The notes: a model not told the origin generated them from the sequence alone. DNA of 64,000 bases from an uncultured Pirellula sp. (GCA_903892355.1 CAITIE010000091.1:327532-391531); one strand, 5' to 3'; counted from the first letter of the stretch, positions 16,664 to 27,144 are shown. Program-made: numbers and translations.

Positions 16664-18637
16664 GTGGTAATCCACTTCGACAACGCTACGAAAGATCGCG
16701 TTCGCCTTGCGGTCAACATTGTCGATGTTGTCGGCAGCTATTTAGAGCTGCGCCGGCAGGGGCGTGGTTTTGTGGCGAGGTGCCCTTGGCACGATGATCG
16801 GCATCCGAGCATGCAGGTCAATCCTGATCGGCAGAGTTGGAAGTGCTGGGTATGCGATTTGGGTGGTGATGTTTTTAGCTTTTTGATGCAGAAGGAAGGT
16901 GTGACATTTCCTGAAGCGCTTCGGATGTTGGCGGATCGAGCCGGGATCACGCTTGAGGAGAGGAAAGGTAAAGGGAGCCGGGACACGGGTGAGGACAAGC
17001 GTGGTCTGTACCTTGCGATGCAGTGGGCTGTTGCCGAGTACCATCGGAGCTTTGTCGAGTCGTCCGAGGCCGCTGCCGCTCGAGAATACATTAAGGAGCG
17101 CGGTATCGAGTCAAGAATGATTGAAAAGTTTCAGCTCGGTTTTGCTCCCGAGTCGTGGTCGTGGTTGCTCGATCGTGGGGCGAGTGCTGGTCAGTTGATG
17201 GAGCACTTGGAATCCGTGGGTTTGGCGGCTCGCAGTGAACGAGGGACGCGGTTCGACCGTTTTCGCGGGCGAGTCATCTTCCCGATCAATGATCCACAGG
17301 GGCGGCCGATAGCGGTCGGCGGACGGATCTTGCCAGGTGCGACCAACGAAGGCGCAAAGTACATCAATTGCAATGAGACGAGGCTGTACCACAAAAACCA
17401 GACCCTCTATGCCCTAGATCATGCTCGGGACACGATGAGCAAGACGCGGCAGGCGATCGTGATGGAGGGTTACACCGACGTCATCATGGCCTTTCAGCAT
17501 GGAATAACGAACACGGTTGCATGTTGCGGCACTGCGCTGGGTGAAAATCATATAAAGTTACTTAAGCGTTATTGCGATTCGGTAGTGCTGCTCCTCGATG
17601 GAGACGAAGCGGGGCAGCGTCGTACCAGTGAAATTCTCGAGCTGTTCATTGCGGCGCAGATGGATTTGCGAATCCTCACGTTGCCAGATGGCTTGGACCC
17701 TTGCGATTATTTGCTCCGATTTGGTGGTGAAAACCTGAAGGGGTTGATTGCGGGTGCCATCGACGCATTGGAGCATAAGATTCGAACGGTTTGCAAAGGC
17801 TTTGATCCGTTGCTCGATACGCATCGCGCTAACGTAGCTCTCGAAGACATCCTTTCCTCGCTGGCACGCGTGTCCCAACAGGGGTTGCTGGAGAATGATG
17901 GGGCACGGCTACGTCAGGACCAGATTTTGGTTCGGTTGGGGCGGCAGTTCGGGATTGAGCAAACGGAAATTCGGTTGAGGCTCGACGCTATTCGCCAGCG
18001 TGCTAAACAAATTGAGCAATTTAGAAGGCAAGCTCAAGCTAGCCAGGGTGGGGCTTCGACGCAGCCTGCATTAGGAGCTTCCGGTTCCAATTCTGCGCCA
18101 CAGCGCTCTCAGCGTGGCCCAGACACAATCAACAGTATTCCTCCGGGTTCGGTGTCCGACGTCGCATCGTTAGATTATCGGTATAGCGAATTGCTCCCAG
18201 TCGAATGTGAATTGCTCGAGATCCTCGTACTGCATCCAGAGTTGGTCTCCTTCGCAATTGAGCGATTCCCTGTGGAAAATCTTCAAAGTTCAACCGCAAA
18301 GTATGTATTTCAACTCTATTTGGATTTAGAGTTGGACGGTCATCCGCTCGATTTTCCGAGCGTGATGTCCGCGACCGAGGAGCCACGACTAAAGAGTCTG
18401 CTAGTCAGTTTGGAAGATCAGGCGGCGAGGAAGGCTGCAAAATCAACCATGACAGCAGAAGAACGATTACATTCCTTGTGCGAGCATTTGGGGAATCAAG
18501 AAGATGTCGCCCATCATCGCTCGCGGCTTCGAACGCTCGAGAAGAAGGATCTCGACCCGCAATCGGAGTTGGAACTGCTGCAAAGCGTTCTGCAGGATGC
18601 CAAAATCCGTCACGGAATTGTCCGTATGGAAGAATGA
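16664..18637 (+). CDS. dnaG: DNA primase
   Basis: Makes RNA primers at the replication fork. GTG 16664 has a strong TAGGAG seven bases upstream and gives the normal N-terminus ending in VRLAVNIVDVVGSYLELRRQ. The N-terminal CHC2 zinc-binding domain is present (CPWHDDRHPSM and CWVC). The catalytic core has the RFxxRVIFPI segment, and the TOPRIM domain shows VMEGYTDVIMAFQ and LLLDGDEAGQ with its metal-binding acids. The C-terminal helicase-binding region is diverged, with a Ser/Gln-rich linker at about residues 470-515. The product of 657 residues is somewhat longer than the E. coli protein. It is followed 86 bp later by rpoD, as in the classic macromolecular synthesis operon. Confidence 0.96.
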   Translation: MVIHFDNATKDRVRLAVNIVDVVGSYLELRRQGRGFVARCPWHDDRHPSMQVNPDRQSWKCWVCDLGGDVFSFLMQKEGVTFPEALRMLADRAGITLEERKGKGSRDTGEDKRGLYLAMQWAVAEYHRSFVESSEAAAAREYIKERGIESRMIEKFQLGFAPESWSWLLDRGASAGQLMEHLESVGLAARSERGTRFDRFRGRVIFPINDPQGRPIAVGGRILPGATNEGAKYINCNETRLYHKNQTLYALDHARDTMSKTRQAIVMEGYTDVIMAFQHGITNTVACCGTALGENHIKLLKRYCDSVVLLLDGDEAGQRRTSEILELFIAAQMDLRILTLPDGLDPCDYLLRFGGENLKGLIAGAIDALEHKIRTVCKGFDPLLDTHRANVALEDILSSLARVSQQGLLENDGARLRQDQILVRLGRQFGIEQTEIRLRLDAIRQRAKQIEQFRRQAQASQGGASTQPALGASGSNSAPQRSQRGPDTINSIPPGSVSDVASLDYRYSELLPVECELLEILVLHPELVSFAIERFPVENLQSSTAKYVFQLYLDLELDGHPLDFPSVMSATEEPRLKSLLVSLEDQAARKAAKSTMTAEERLHSLCEHLGNQEDVAHHRSRLRTLEKKDLDPQSELELLQSVLQDAKIRHGIVRMEE

Positions 18638-18723
18638 TTTTTCGAGTTGTTGACCCAGCGGTACCGCATTGGATGTGAGTGCCGTCAACGCTCATTGCAC
18701 TGTTGTCAAAAGGAGTTGAACAC

Positions 18724-20397
18724 GTGGAATTGCAATCTCTAGATCTGCAGCAATTGGTCGCGCTCGGCCGTCAGCAAGGTTACGTGACGTACGAACAGGT
18801 CAGCGGCTATTTGCCCGATGAAGCCAACACCGCGGAGCAATTGGACGAGATGCTCGTGGCGCTCGAACAGGCCGGCGTTGAAATCATCGACCAAGCGGAT
18901 ATTGCACAGGCCCCCAATCTCCGAATTTTTCGTGGCGGCGATGCCGATTCCGCGATGGATGATTCGGAAAATGCGATGGATGCATCTGCCGCGCCCCTTA
19001 CCACCAGTGAGAACAGTCGGCTCACCAACGACCCGATTCGGCTTTATTTGAGCCAAATGTGTGAGATTCCCTTGCTGAGCCGAGAGCAAGAGATCTCGTT
19101 GGCGAAGAAGATTGAAATCACTCGCCGAAAGTTCCGTCGAGCGGTCCTCGGAAACGATTTTGCTCTCCGGCACACGGTAGAGATTCTGCGCAAGGTTGCT
19201 GCAGGAATTCTACCCTTCGATCGTACTATTAAGGTTTCATTGACCGAGCGATTGACCAAGGAGCAGGTCAGCGCGCGGATGCCGCACAACCTGAGAACGC
19301 TCGATATGCTCATGGATGAGAATCGACGGGACTTTCAAGCCATTGTGCGAAAGAGCACTTCGGAAGCGGATCGAAACGCGGCTCGAAGAAGTTATCAGCG
19401 ACGACGCTTGAAGTCGCTCGTGCTCGTCGAGGAATTGTCGCTTCGGTCTCGTCGCGTCATTCCTTTGATGCGACAACTGGAACAGTACTCGCAGCGCATG
19501 GATTTCTTGCAGGCTCGAATCGCATACCTGCAACAGACGCAATCCAACCCCACGGAGTTGAACCGATTTCGCTCCGAATTGCGTCACTTGATCATGACAA
19601 CGCAAGAGAGTCCTCGTTCTCTTCGAGCCCGCGTCGAAGAGTTCCGACGAAACTTCAAAGAATACGAAGCGGTCAAGCGACAGTTGTCGAGCGGAAATCT
19701 ACGACTGGTTGTTTCCATCGCAAAGAAATACCGCAACCGAGGTTTGAGTTTCTTGGATCTGATTCAAGAAGGCAACACGGGCCTTATGCGAGCTGTGGAT
19801 AAGTACGAGTATCGACGCGGATTCAAGTTCTCAACCTATGCGACATGGTGGATTCGGCAAGCGATCACAAGGGCGATCGCAGACCAAGCTCGCACGATCC
19901 GTATTCCAGTTCACATGATCGATGTTCTATCGAAGTTGCGGAATATTCAAAAGCGACTAACGCAGCAGCTTCGGCGGGAACCGAGCGTGCATGAAATCGC
20001 TGAGGTGGCGGAAATCAACGTTGAGGAGGTGCAACGCGTGCTCGATATCGGTCGGCATCCAATCAGTTTGGACCGTCCGGTCGGCGAAGGGGAAGACAAC
20101 GCGTTCGGCGAATTTATCGAAGACCCGTCGAGCGATAATCCAGTTCGCAATGCCGGGAACGGTGTGCTGCGCGATCGAATCGATTCCTTGCTGAAAACAT
20201 TGACGTACCGAGAGCGTGAAATCATCCGTTTACGTTACGGGCTAACCGACGGCTATTCCTACACATTGGAAGAAGTTGGGCGGATCTTCAAGGTTACCCG
20301 GGAGCGAGTGCGGCAGATCGAAGCCAAAGCCGTTGCGAAACTCCAAAATCCTGTTCGAGCCAAAATGCTCGAAGGGTTCCTGAAGCAGGCTGCATAA
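18724..20397 (+). CDS. rpoD: RNA polymerase primary-type sigma factor (first copy)
   Basis: Directs promoter recognition (sigma-70 group 1/2). GTG 18724 has AAAGGAG eight bases upstream. The 557 residues contain a region 1.1-like start ([20 protein letters not shown]), region 1.2 ([20 protein letters not shown]), and a complete region 2 including [19 protein letters not shown] and [14 protein letters not shown]. Region 3 follows, and region 4 ends with [17 protein letters not shown] spacer of about 150 residues lies between 1.2 and 2.1. A second sigma of the same class is encoded at 41480 on the other strand. It lies downstream of dnaG and is probably co-transcribed. Confidence 0.95.
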   Translation: MELQSLDLQQLVALGRQQGYVTYEQVSGYLPDEANTAEQLDEMLVALEQAGVEIIDQADIAQAPNLRIFRGGDADSAMDDSENAMDASAAPLTTSENSRLTNDPIRLYLSQMCEIPLLSREQEISLAKKIEITRRKFRRAVLGNDFALRHTVEILRKVAAGILPFDRTIKVSLTERLTKEQVSARMPHNLRTLDMLMDENRRDFQAIVRKSTSEADRNAARRSYQRRRLKSLVLVEELSLRSRRVIPLMRQLEQYSQRMDFLQARIAYLQQTQSNPTELNRFRSELRHLIMTTQESPRSLRARVEEFRRNFKEYEAVKRQLSSGNLRLVVSIAKKYRNRGLSFLDLIQEGNTGLMRAVDKYEYRRGFKFSTYATWWIRQAITRAIADQARTIRIPVHMIDVLSKLRNIQKRLTQQLRREPSVHEIAEVAEINVEEVQRVLDIGRHPISLDRPVGEGEDNAFGEFIEDPSSDNPVRNAGNGVLRDRIDSLLKTLTYREREIIRLRYGLTDGYSYTLEEVGRIFKVTRERVRQIEAKAVAKLQNPVRAKMLEGFLKQAA

Positions 20398-20481
20398 GCT
20401 TTGTGGATAGAGAGCATCGGAGGGTAACGGCTGATAGTCGTATCTTCCGTTGCGTCGCTCTGAAGCGTATCTTATGAGATA

Positions 20482-20512
20482 GAAACCGGTCGCAGATTCG
20501 GCGACCGGTTTC
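20482..20512 (+). terminator. Strong hairpin after rpoD
   Basis: Perfect 12-bp arms GAAACCGGTCGC (20482-20493) and GCGACCGGTTTC (20501-20512) with a 7-base loop lie between rpoD and the next gene. The downstream stretch is only moderately T/A rich (TCAATATT), so termination may be partial. Confidence 0.6.
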
Positions 20513-20520
20513 TCAATATT

Positions 20521-21792
20521 ATGGCTACCTGCCCTGTGCACCTTGATCCGACATTTGGATTCGAAATGACTGACGTACCCTTCCGAGTCGAGTTTGCTCC
20601 TCGCGTTCACCGGCTTCCACCTTACCTTTTTGGTCGTATCAATGGGCTGTTGTATCAAAAGCGGCGAGCGGGGCAGGATGTCATCGACTTGGGGATGGGG
20701 AATCCGTCCGACCCACCCGATCCGATGGTGATCGAAAAGCTGTCCGAGGCTGCGCATGATGTTCGGAACCATGGGTACTCCAAGAGCAACGGGATTTTAA
20801 ATCTTCGCCGTGAATTGACCAGCAAGTATTTGCGCAAGTATGGAGTCCGTCTGGACCCCGAGACAGAGACGATTACTTGCTTGGGCTCGAAAGAGGGATT
20901 CTCACACATGCTTTTGGCGTTGATGGGAGCCGGTGACACGGCGATCATTCCTGCGCCATTTTTCCCTGTGCACATGTATGGGGTTATTTTGGCATCGGGA
21001 AACGTTGTGTCGCTTGATGTGGCGAATACAGAGAAGTACCTGTCGAATATTGCGTACACCTGCGAGCATTTTTATCCGCGACCGAAACTTCTGATCATCA
21101 ATTACCCTCACAATCCATCCACGGTCACGGTGGAACCGGAGTTCTTCGTCGATGTCGTGAAGTTGGCCAAGCGTTACGGGTTGATGGTTATCAGCGACTT
21201 TGCGTACGCTGATGTCGCTTACGATGGATATGTACCACCCTCCTTTTTGTCGGCACCTGGAGCTAAGGATGTCGGGGTTGAGTTTACGACGATGAGCAAA
21301 GGGTACAACATGGCTGGCTGGCGCGTTGGTTTTTGCTCGGGCAATTCCGAAATGATCCGTGGGTTGGCGACGATTAAGGGGTACTACGACTATGGGATGT
21401 TTCAAGCGATTCAGATCGCGGCGATTGTTGCCTTGCGAGACACAGAAGCAACGGTTGAGAAGCAGAGTTTGATCTATCAAGGTCGGCGCGATGTGCTGAT
21501 CGAAGGGCTGCACCGCTTGGGCTGGGAAGCGGCGGTGCCGCGCGCGGGCATGTTTGTCTGGGCAAAAATACCTGAGCCATGGGCGTCGCAGATGAACTCC
21601 ATCGATTTTGCAATGCATTTGTTGGAACAAGGCAACGTGGCGGTTAGTCCAGGCGGTGGATTTGGTCCCGCGGGCGAAGGGTATCTGCGGATGTCCTTGG
21701 TCGAGAATGAAGCTCGGTTACGGCAGGCCGTACGGCAGATCGCAGCGTGTCTCGACAAGAAATCCACCCCTCAATTTCAGTCCGTCTCGTAG
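20521..21792 (+). CDS. PLP aminotransferase, AlaC type (class I/II)
   Basis: A 408 to 423-residue enzyme; ATG 20521 and ATG 20566 ([10 protein letters not shown]) are both possible. It matches alanine-synthesising transaminase AlaC and related aspartate-type enzymes: [15 protein letters not shown] near the N-terminus, then [14 protein letters not shown], and the cofactor segment [30 protein letters not shown] follows, then the Schiff-base lysine in [16 protein letters not shown]. The C-terminal arginine that binds the substrate carboxylate is in [15 protein letters not shown]. It likely makes alanine from pyruvate, with other keto acids possible. It ends 17 bp before the hexulose-phosphate synthase-like gene, so the two form an operon. 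Confidence 0.88.
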   Translation: MATCPVHLDPTFGFEMTDVPFRVEFAPRVHRLPPYLFGRINGLLYQKRRAGQDVIDLGMGNPSDPPDPMVIEKLSEAAHDVRNHGYSKSNGILNLRRELTSKYLRKYGVRLDPETETITCLGSKEGFSHMLLALMGAGDTAIIPAPFFPVHMYGVILASGNVVSLDVANTEKYLSNIAYTCEHFYPRPKLLIINYPHNPSTVTVEPEFFVDVVKLAKRYGLMVISDFAYADVAYDGYVPPSFLSAPGAKDVGVEFTTMSKGYNMAGWRVGFCSGNSEMIRGLATIKGYYDYGMFQAIQIAAIVALRDTEATVEKQSLIYQGRRDVLIEGLHRLGWEAAVPRAGMFVWAKIPEPWASQMNSIDFAMHLLEQGNVAVSPGGGFGPAGEGYLRMSLVENEARLRQAVRQIAACLDKKSTPQFQSVS

Positions 21793-21809
21793 ATGACAGT
21801 CGGTGTAGC

Positions 21810-22526
21810 ATGAAAACCAAAGTTCAGATTTCGTTGGATTTGACCAATCTCGATGAGGCGTTGGCGACGGCCGAGCAAGCCATGAAAGTTGGGATCGACT
21901 GGCTCGAGGCGGGCACGCCATTGATCCTCGCGGAGGGTTTGCGAGCTATCCGCGGATTGCGCGAGCGGTTTCCGAATACCCCCATCGTCGCCGATCTGAA
22001 AACCATGGACGGAGGTTACCTTGAAGCTGAGATGATGGCCAAGGCGGGTGCGACGCATGTCGTTGTGATGGCCCGGGCACATGAAGAGACGATCAAATGC
22101 GTTGTGAAGGCCGGGAGGGATTACGGGATCGGAGTCATGGGAGACAATCTCGGTTACGTCTCGATGGTCGATGGAGCCAAGCGGCTTGAGGAACTCGGCT
22201 GCGGTTACATCATCCATCACATCGGCTACGACGAGCGACGAGGGATTGCTGCCGCAGGAAAACGCCCACCGAATCCGTTGGATGAGCTTCGGCAGATTGT
22301 TGACGCCGTATCCGTTCCCGTTCAAGCGGTCGGAGGGCTGTCGCTCGAGCAAGCCATCAGCACCCCGAGTTATGGAGCTCCCTTAGTTGTGATCGGAGCT
22401 CCTCTCGTGATCGACAGCGATCGATTCGCTCAAGCCTCCAACGATCCGATGGCGGTCCTAAAGCGGATCTGCGATGAGGTCCATGCGTATGGCGATGTAC
22501 CGGTGAAGTGCGAGTCGAGGGCCTAA
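21810..22526 (+). CDS. 3-hexulose-6-phosphate synthase-like protein (HUMPS/OMPDC superfamily)
   Basis: A 238-residue TIM-barrel protein. The start ATG 21810 gives MKTKVQISLDLTNLDEALAT, the normal HPS N-terminus. The core motif VADLKTMDGG contains the Asp-x-Lys-x-x-Asp triad of the superfamily. WLEAGTPLI and the phosphate-binding end VPVQAVGGLS followed by APLVVIGAPLVI fit HPS/KGPDC enzymes. HPS condenses formaldehyde with ribulose 5-phosphate in the ribulose-monophosphate route, or runs in reverse to supply pentose phosphates. Related keto-gulonate-phosphate decarboxylases are the main alternative. No phosphohexuloisomerase partner is visible. It lies downstream of the aminotransferase gene. 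Confidence 0.75.
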   Translation: MKTKVQISLDLTNLDEALATAEQAMKVGIDWLEAGTPLILAEGLRAIRGLRERFPNTPIVADLKTMDGGYLEAEMMAKAGATHVVVMARAHEETIKCVVKAGRDYGIGVMGDNLGYVSMVDGAKRLEELGCGYIIHHIGYDERRGIAAAGKRPPNPLDELRQIVDAVSVPVQAVGGLSLEQAISTPSYGAPLVVIGAPLVIDSDRFAQASNDPMAVLKRICDEVHAYGDVPVKCESRA

Positions 22527-22573
22527 CCCGTTAGGGCTTGATTGGCGATTCCGCGCGATAACAGACGTACGGT

Positions 22574-24664
22574 TTATCGCAGTACTTCCAAAAGATTACT
22601 GCGATCATCGGTCCAGATAACGAATCGAGACTGTGGTTTCGCGCTTTGTACCTTTGGATCGAGTCTTGCGATAACGGACGGATCTCGCGATAGAATCGCC
22701 CACGTTGAGTCTTGTGCATTATCCGTGTTTCCCTTGTTCTCAATAACGATCAGTTCCATACCTGCTCGATGTGCAAGGCCTGCGACGATCGGACGAAGAT
22801 CGAAGTAGAGGTTGGATATGTGGATCGCTAATACACCTCGATCTTTGAGGTGTCGCTGATAGGTGTCGATCGCTTCGCTGGTGAGCAGGTGAACGGGGAT
22901 CGCATCGCCGCTGAAAGCATCCAAGACCAAGCAATCGAAATCTTGGTCTGGTTCTCGTTCTAAGAGGAGTCTCGCATCGCCGACGATGGTTTCTGTCGTC
23001 GCTGGGCATCCTGGTAGATAATGGAAATAGCGATTCGCCAAATCGATGACGTCCGGATTGATTTCGTAGAACCGAAATGTATCTCCGGGTTGTCCGTAGG
23101 CTGCGAGTGTTCCAGCCCCCAATCCCACAACACCAATCTTTCGACAGGTATTGTTCATGGATAGAAGCAATTGTCCGACCCCGGAACTGCGTGAATAGTA
23201 GGTGGTCGGGGTTGTGTTAAGTTCAGGGTTGAGGAATTGGCTACCATGGACAATTCGACCATGAACTAGGTTGCGGATCGGTTGTTGTGTTTTAGGATCC
23301 GAGGTCTCAACCACGGTGAGTACGCCGAAAAAATTTCTCGTCTCTTTGAGTGTGCCAGGTCGATGGCTCGACCAAGACACCGCTGTGACGGTGATGCATA
23401 CCGCCGATGTTACAATCGCTAATCGCACGGGGAGAGAGAAACGCTCCTTCCATGCCTGCGACTCATCGAGATAGGTCCAGACGAAGATAGCGATGACGCT
23501 CAGCAACCCAAACTGCCATTCGAGGAATGTCCGAAAGATGCTCGGCGCGATGATGCCGACCAGGATTCCACCGAAAGCGCCGCCAGCAGCGATGGTGATG
23601 TAGAACCGAGTGAGTTCGTTGGCTGAGGGGCGACGTTGGTACAACTCGCCGTGACAAACCATGCACGAGAAGAAGAGTCCGGAGAAATATGCGGAGACTT
23701 CAACCCACAAATCGACTTCGAGATTCAGTCCTTTGATAGCGAATAGAGCGATAAAGCTGATGCATCCCAGCATGATGTACGCTCGGCGTTGGTACCAGCG
23801 TTCGTGTTCAAAGGCGAGGATGAATGTGACGAGGTAGATCGCTAGCGGGAGCACCCACAGGAAGGGAACGACCGCCGTATCCATGCAGACTTGATTGGTG
23901 GTGGCCAGGAGGAGAACCGAAGCGATGGCAGCTAGAACAAACCAGCCAGCTTGGGTCGAGAATGGAGCGCGGGTTAGGCATTGTTCATGGTTGGTTGGAA
24001 GTGCTCTTTGATCCAACCTGCGCTCGCTGCGGGAAACCAGGTAAGAAATGATCCCACAGAGCAATGCGTAGAGGATAAAGGATGAGGACCACAAAACGGA
24101 TTGCTGGTAGGACGATAGGTTGGGTTCGACTAGGAAAGGAAACGAGAGCAAGGCTAGTAGCGAGCCGAAATTCGACAGGGAGTAAAGTCGATACGGTTGG
24201 TCGATACAGCGGGTCTGTCCTAGCCAGGACTGCAACAGGGGGCCGGTTGAAGAGAGCATGAAGTATGGTGCCCCCACTTTGGCCAGCAGCAGCAGGATGA
24301 TCGAAAGGCTCGGGGATTCATCGCCCGTCGGTTTCCAGGAAACGTCTGGCGCGATGGGTAGGGTGCAAGCGGCCAGGATCAACAGGCCCGCGTGGATGGT
24401 TGCTTGGGCTCGAAGCCCGAATAGGCTGGAGAGGATATGCGCATAAGCGTAACCTCCGAAGAGGAGCAATTGGAACACCAGCATGCAGGTGGTCCAAACT
24501 CCGGGGCTACCGCCAAACCAAGGCAAAATGTACTTGCCCATGATAGGTTGGACTTGGAAGAGCAAGAAGGCACCCAGAAAAATCGTAGAGGCAACTATCG
24601 CAATTCTGAGGTTGCGGGTGTTGGTTTCTGAAGTGAGTTTGTCGGTGGAGGATTGAGGATTCAT
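22574..24664 (-). CDS. Fused membrane protein with C-terminal spermidine-synthase-like domain
   Basis: The ATG at 24664 has AAGGA upstream and yields MNPQSSTDKLTSETNTRNLR before the first helix; the frame extends to 24688. The N-terminal two-thirds (to about residue 450) has many transmembrane helices starting VASTIFLGAFLLFQVQPIMG, the hallmark of the fused MFS/spermidine-synthase proteins widespread in bacteria. The C-terminal domain has the SAM/dcSAM-fold signature GVVGLGAGTLAAYG, then FYEINPDVIDLA and DCLVLDAFSGDAIPVHLLT. Actual polyamine synthesis by these fusions has not been shown generally, so the activity is inferred. It is convergent with the HPS-like gene. Confidence 0.85.
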   Translation of the reverse strand: MNPQSSTDKLTSETNTRNLRIAIVASTIFLGAFLLFQVQPIMGKYILPWFGGSPGVWTTCMLVFQLLLFGGYAYAHILSSLFGLRAQATIHAGLLILAACTLPIAPDVSWKPTGDESPSLSIILLLLAKVGAPYFMLSSTGPLLQSWLGQTRCIDQPYRLYSLSNFGSLLALLSFPFLVEPNLSSYQQSVLWSSSFILYALLCGIISYLVSRSERRLDQRALPTNHEQCLTRAPFSTQAGWFVLAAIASVLLLATTNQVCMDTAVVPFLWVLPLAIYLVTFILAFEHERWYQRRAYIMLGCISFIALFAIKGLNLEVDLWVEVSAYFSGLFFSCMVCHGELYQRRPSANELTRFYITIAAGGAFGGILVGIIAPSIFRTFLEWQFGLLSVIAIFVWTYLDESQAWKERFSLPVRLAIVTSAVCITVTAVSWSSHRPGTLKETRNFFGVLTVVETSDPKTQQPIRNLVHGRIVHGSQFLNPELNTTPTTYYSRSSGVGQLLLSMNNTCRKIGVVGLGAGTLAAYGQPGDTFRFYEINPDVIDLANRYFHYLPGCPATTETIVGDARLLLEREPDQDFDCLVLDAFSGDAIPVHLLTSEAIDTYQRHLKDRGVLAIHISNLYFDLRPIVAGLAHRAGMELIVIENKGNTDNAQDSTWAILSRDPSVIARLDPKVQSAKPQSRFVIWTDDRSNLLEVLR

Positions 24665-24926
24665 CGTGGTCCTTGTAGCGACGAGCACGCAGATACGTTA
24701 CTTTGGCTGAAAACGGTACCACCTTGGAGGAGATGTGCCCCGAGTGGTCAAGCACGTTGATTCGCATTTTTTTCCGAACGGGAAAGATCTAACGGTTATG
24801 TCGGTTGTTCCTTCGGCTTCGGAAGCGGTTCACTTATGTGATCGAATCCCTTGGATACCCCAGGTCGTATTGTGCGAGATAGCATCGTGTTTTGTCTTGA
24901 ATTGTTATCGGTGAGTAGAGCGAACG

Positions 24927-26636
24927 ATGGGTAATTTTTCCGTGCTTCGATTTCTAACTAGGCGATCCTTGGATCGGAGAGCGAGCGTGGGGAGTATGCG
25001 GCTTCCCCGGTACGTGTCGATGCCTAGAGCGTCGATGATGTTGGGCGTAGCCCTAGTTTGCTTGGGGCCGGGGATGGCATGGGGCAGCGACCCTCACGGC
25101 CATCCTCAGAGTGAACCCCAGAGTAAGCCCCAGAGTAAGCCCCAGAGTAAGCCCCAGAGTAAGCCTCCAAGCGAGCGCCGAGGGCCTAATGTCGTTGTGT
25201 TCTTGATCGACGATATGGGGGTCATGGATACATCGGTACCATTCTTACTGGATGGGGAGGGCAAGCCTGTTCGCTATCCGCTCAACGAGAAGTACCGAAC
25301 GCCCAACATGGAGCGGTTGGCGGCGCAAGGGATTCGATTTAGTCAGTTCTACGCCATGAGCGTTTGTTCCCCTTCGCGGATATCGATCATGACGGGGCAG
25401 AATGGTGCGCGGCATCGGACGACGAATTGGATCAATCCCGATGCAAACAATGCTGGGCCGAATGGTCCTCCTGATTGGAACTGGCGAGGTTTAACGGGAG
25501 AAAGTTTGACGCTCGCGCGAGTGCTCCAAGCGAATGGATATCGGACAATTCACATTGGGAAAGGGCATTTTGGGCCGCGGGGGACGGATGGTGAGAGTCC
25601 ATTGAATTTGGGGTTCGATATCAACGTCGGTGGTTCATCGATTGGGCAACCGGGAAGCTATTTCGGCGAGAAAAACTATGGAGCGAGTGGACCGAAAGCG
25701 ACTCATGCGGTTCCTGGGTTGGATGCTTATTTTGGCGAAGAGATGTTCCTAACCGAAGCATTGACACTCGAGGCCAAACGGCATGTCGCAGAGGCGGTTC
25801 GGGAGGAGAAGCCATTCTTTCTGAATTTCTGCCATTACGCGGTGCATGCTCCATTCCAGCAGGATCCTCGATACCAGAGTGAAGGTGTTTGGCCGAGCAA
25901 AGATGCTGCAGCGTTCGCATCGCTGGTGGAGGGGGTCGATAAGTCGCTTGGGGATATGCTCAAGACCTTAGAGGAATTGGGGGTGGCGGAGGAAACGCTT
26001 GTGTTCTTCCTAGGGGATAACGGTTCCGATGCGCCGTTGGGTGGAGCCCATGAGGTTGCGTGTGCTGCTCCATTACGGGGTAGGAAAGGTTCGCACTACG
26101 AAGGTGGAATGCGGGTCCCTTTTATTGCAGCGTGGGCTAAGCCGACCGGCGACAATGAAATGCAGAGCACTCTACCGATCGCCAAGGGGGCGGTTCAAAC
26201 GCAGATGGCGGCTGTTTATGATCTCTTTCCAACGATCCTCGAACAATCAGGGATTGGGCTGCCAGAGGCTCATGCTTTGGACGGGCAATCGTTAGCATCT
26301 TTACTGCGTGGTGGACCGGATCCAATCCATCGTTCCGATTTCCTGATGCACTATCCTCACTCGCCCCATCGGAGCGATTACTTCACGGTTTACCGGCAAG
26401 GGGATTGGAAGTTGATCTACCACTACCTGCCAACGCCAAAGGGTGGGGGGAAACACTACCAATTGTTTGACTTGAGTCGGGATCCCTTCGAGCAGAGCGA
26501 TTTGGCGATGGTGGAGCCGGACAAGCTGCGTTTGATGGTGGGATTGATGAAGACGCGGCTGAACGAAGAGTCTGCACAATTACCTGTAGACCGAGGTAGT
26601 GGGGAACTATTGGTTCCGCGGTTGCCGAATGAGTGA
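24927..26636 (+). CDS. Sulfatase, family S1 (arylsulfatase A-like), exported
   Basis: A 569-residue enzyme that hydrolyses sulfate esters, probably of algal or other polysaccharides. A long N-terminus contains a signal-like helix (SMMLGVALVCLGPGMAWG), then a PQSK tandem repeat linker (residues about 60-79). The catalytic domain begins PNVVVFLIDDMG (metal-binding Asp-Asp). The formylglycine site is CSPSR with Cys147, matching the C/S-x-P-S/A-R motif. HIGKGHFGPRG, HAPFQ and FLGDNGSDAPLGG supply further metal and substrate ligands. The N-terminus could start later (Met24, Met32 or Met37). It would need a formylglycine-generating enzyme, not seen here. A convergent Rrf2 gene follows. Confidence 0.92.
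   Translation: MGNFSVLRFLTRRSLDRRASVGSMRLPRYVSMPRASMMLGVALVCLGPGMAWGSDPHGHPQSEPQSKPQSKPQSKPQSKPPSERRGPNVVVFLIDDMGVMDTSVPFLLDGEGKPVRYPLNEKYRTPNMERLAAQGIRFSQFYAMSVCSPSRISIMTGQNGARHRTTNWINPDANNAGPNGPPDWNWRGLTGESLTLARVLQANGYRTIHIGKGHFGPRGTDGESPLNLGFDINVGGSSIGQPGSYFGEKNYGASGPKATHAVPGLDAYFGEEMFLTEALTLEAKRHVAEAVREEKPFFLNFCHYAVHAPFQQDPRYQSEGVWPSKDAAAFASLVEGVDKSLGDMLKTLEELGVAEETLVFFLGDNGSDAPLGGAHEVACAAPLRGRKGSHYEGGMRVPFIAAWAKPTGDNEMQSTLPIAKGAVQTQMAAVYDLFPTILEQSGIGLPEAHALDGQSLASLLRGGPDPIHRSDFLMHYPHSPHRSDYFTVYRQGDWKLIYHYLPTPKGGGKHYQLFDLSRDPFEQSDLAMVEPDKLRLMVGLMKTRLNEESAQLPVDRGSGELLVPRLPNE
25104..25163 (+). repeat. 12-bp coding tandem repeat, five units
   Basis: Units of the form CCCAGAGTAAGC encode Pro-Gln-Ser-Lys; the first reads CCTCAGAGTGAA (PQSE). 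It sits in the linker between the export signal and the sulfatase domain, and the frame is preserved. Confidence 0.9.
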
Positions 26637-26666
26637 GCGAACGAAAGGGTGCTGCCGAAGAGCCGG

Positions 26667-27089
26667 CTACGAGTCGCAGAGCGCCCGGCTGGGGTTTGGT
26701 TCTTTCAGCAGGTCGCTAATCGTGGTTCCCCCGAGGGATTTTTCCATGTGTTGGATGCTGTCATCCACTCGACTGTGGAGAGAGCAAAGTCGCTTGCCAT
26801 GCGACTTGAGTCCCAACGGGCAGAAATCGATTCGCTTGATAGGATCCACTGCGTTGATGACGTCGAGGATTGTTAAGACTTCCGCGGAATGGGTCAAGGA
26901 AACGCCACCACCGATCCCACGTTGGAGAGATACGAGTTCCTTGCGTTGCAGTTCCTGGAGAATCTTGGAGAGATAAGCGACAGGAACTTTGGTCTTCTCC
27001 GCGATAACCGAGGTCTTTTGCGGTGTGCCTTCGTTGAGGGCAAGATGAGCCACTGCACGCAGTGCGTACTCGACGGTCTGTGAAAACAT
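26667..27089 (-). CDS. Rrf2-family transcriptional regulator
   Basis: A 140-residue winged-helix regulator starting MFSQTVEYALRAVAHLAL, the typical Rrf2 N-terminus. The recognition helix region VPVAYLSKILQELQRKELV is followed by the wing RGIGGGVSL. The dimerisation helix and cofactor segment contain Cys90 and Cys102 with His97 and His105 (FCPLGLKSHGKRLCSLHS). IscR/NsrR-type sensors bind an iron-sulfur cluster through three Cys in this region; only two are here, so a His ligand, a different sensor chemistry or loss of the cluster are all possible. Target genes unknown. It is transcribed away from the FHA-EAL gene's end with about a 55-bp gap. Confidence 0.9.
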   Translation of the reverse strand: MFSQTVEYALRAVAHLALNEGTPQKTSVIAEKTKVPVAYLSKILQELQRKELVSLQRGIGGGVSLTHSAEVLTILDVINAVDPIKRIDFCPLGLKSHGKRLCSLHSRVDDSIQHMEKSLGGTTISDLLKEPNPSRALCDS

Positions 27090-27144
27090 GGATGAGAGAA
27101 AGTGTGTGTGGAACCGGAGCGTGCAAAGGGTTGATCGCGATAGT

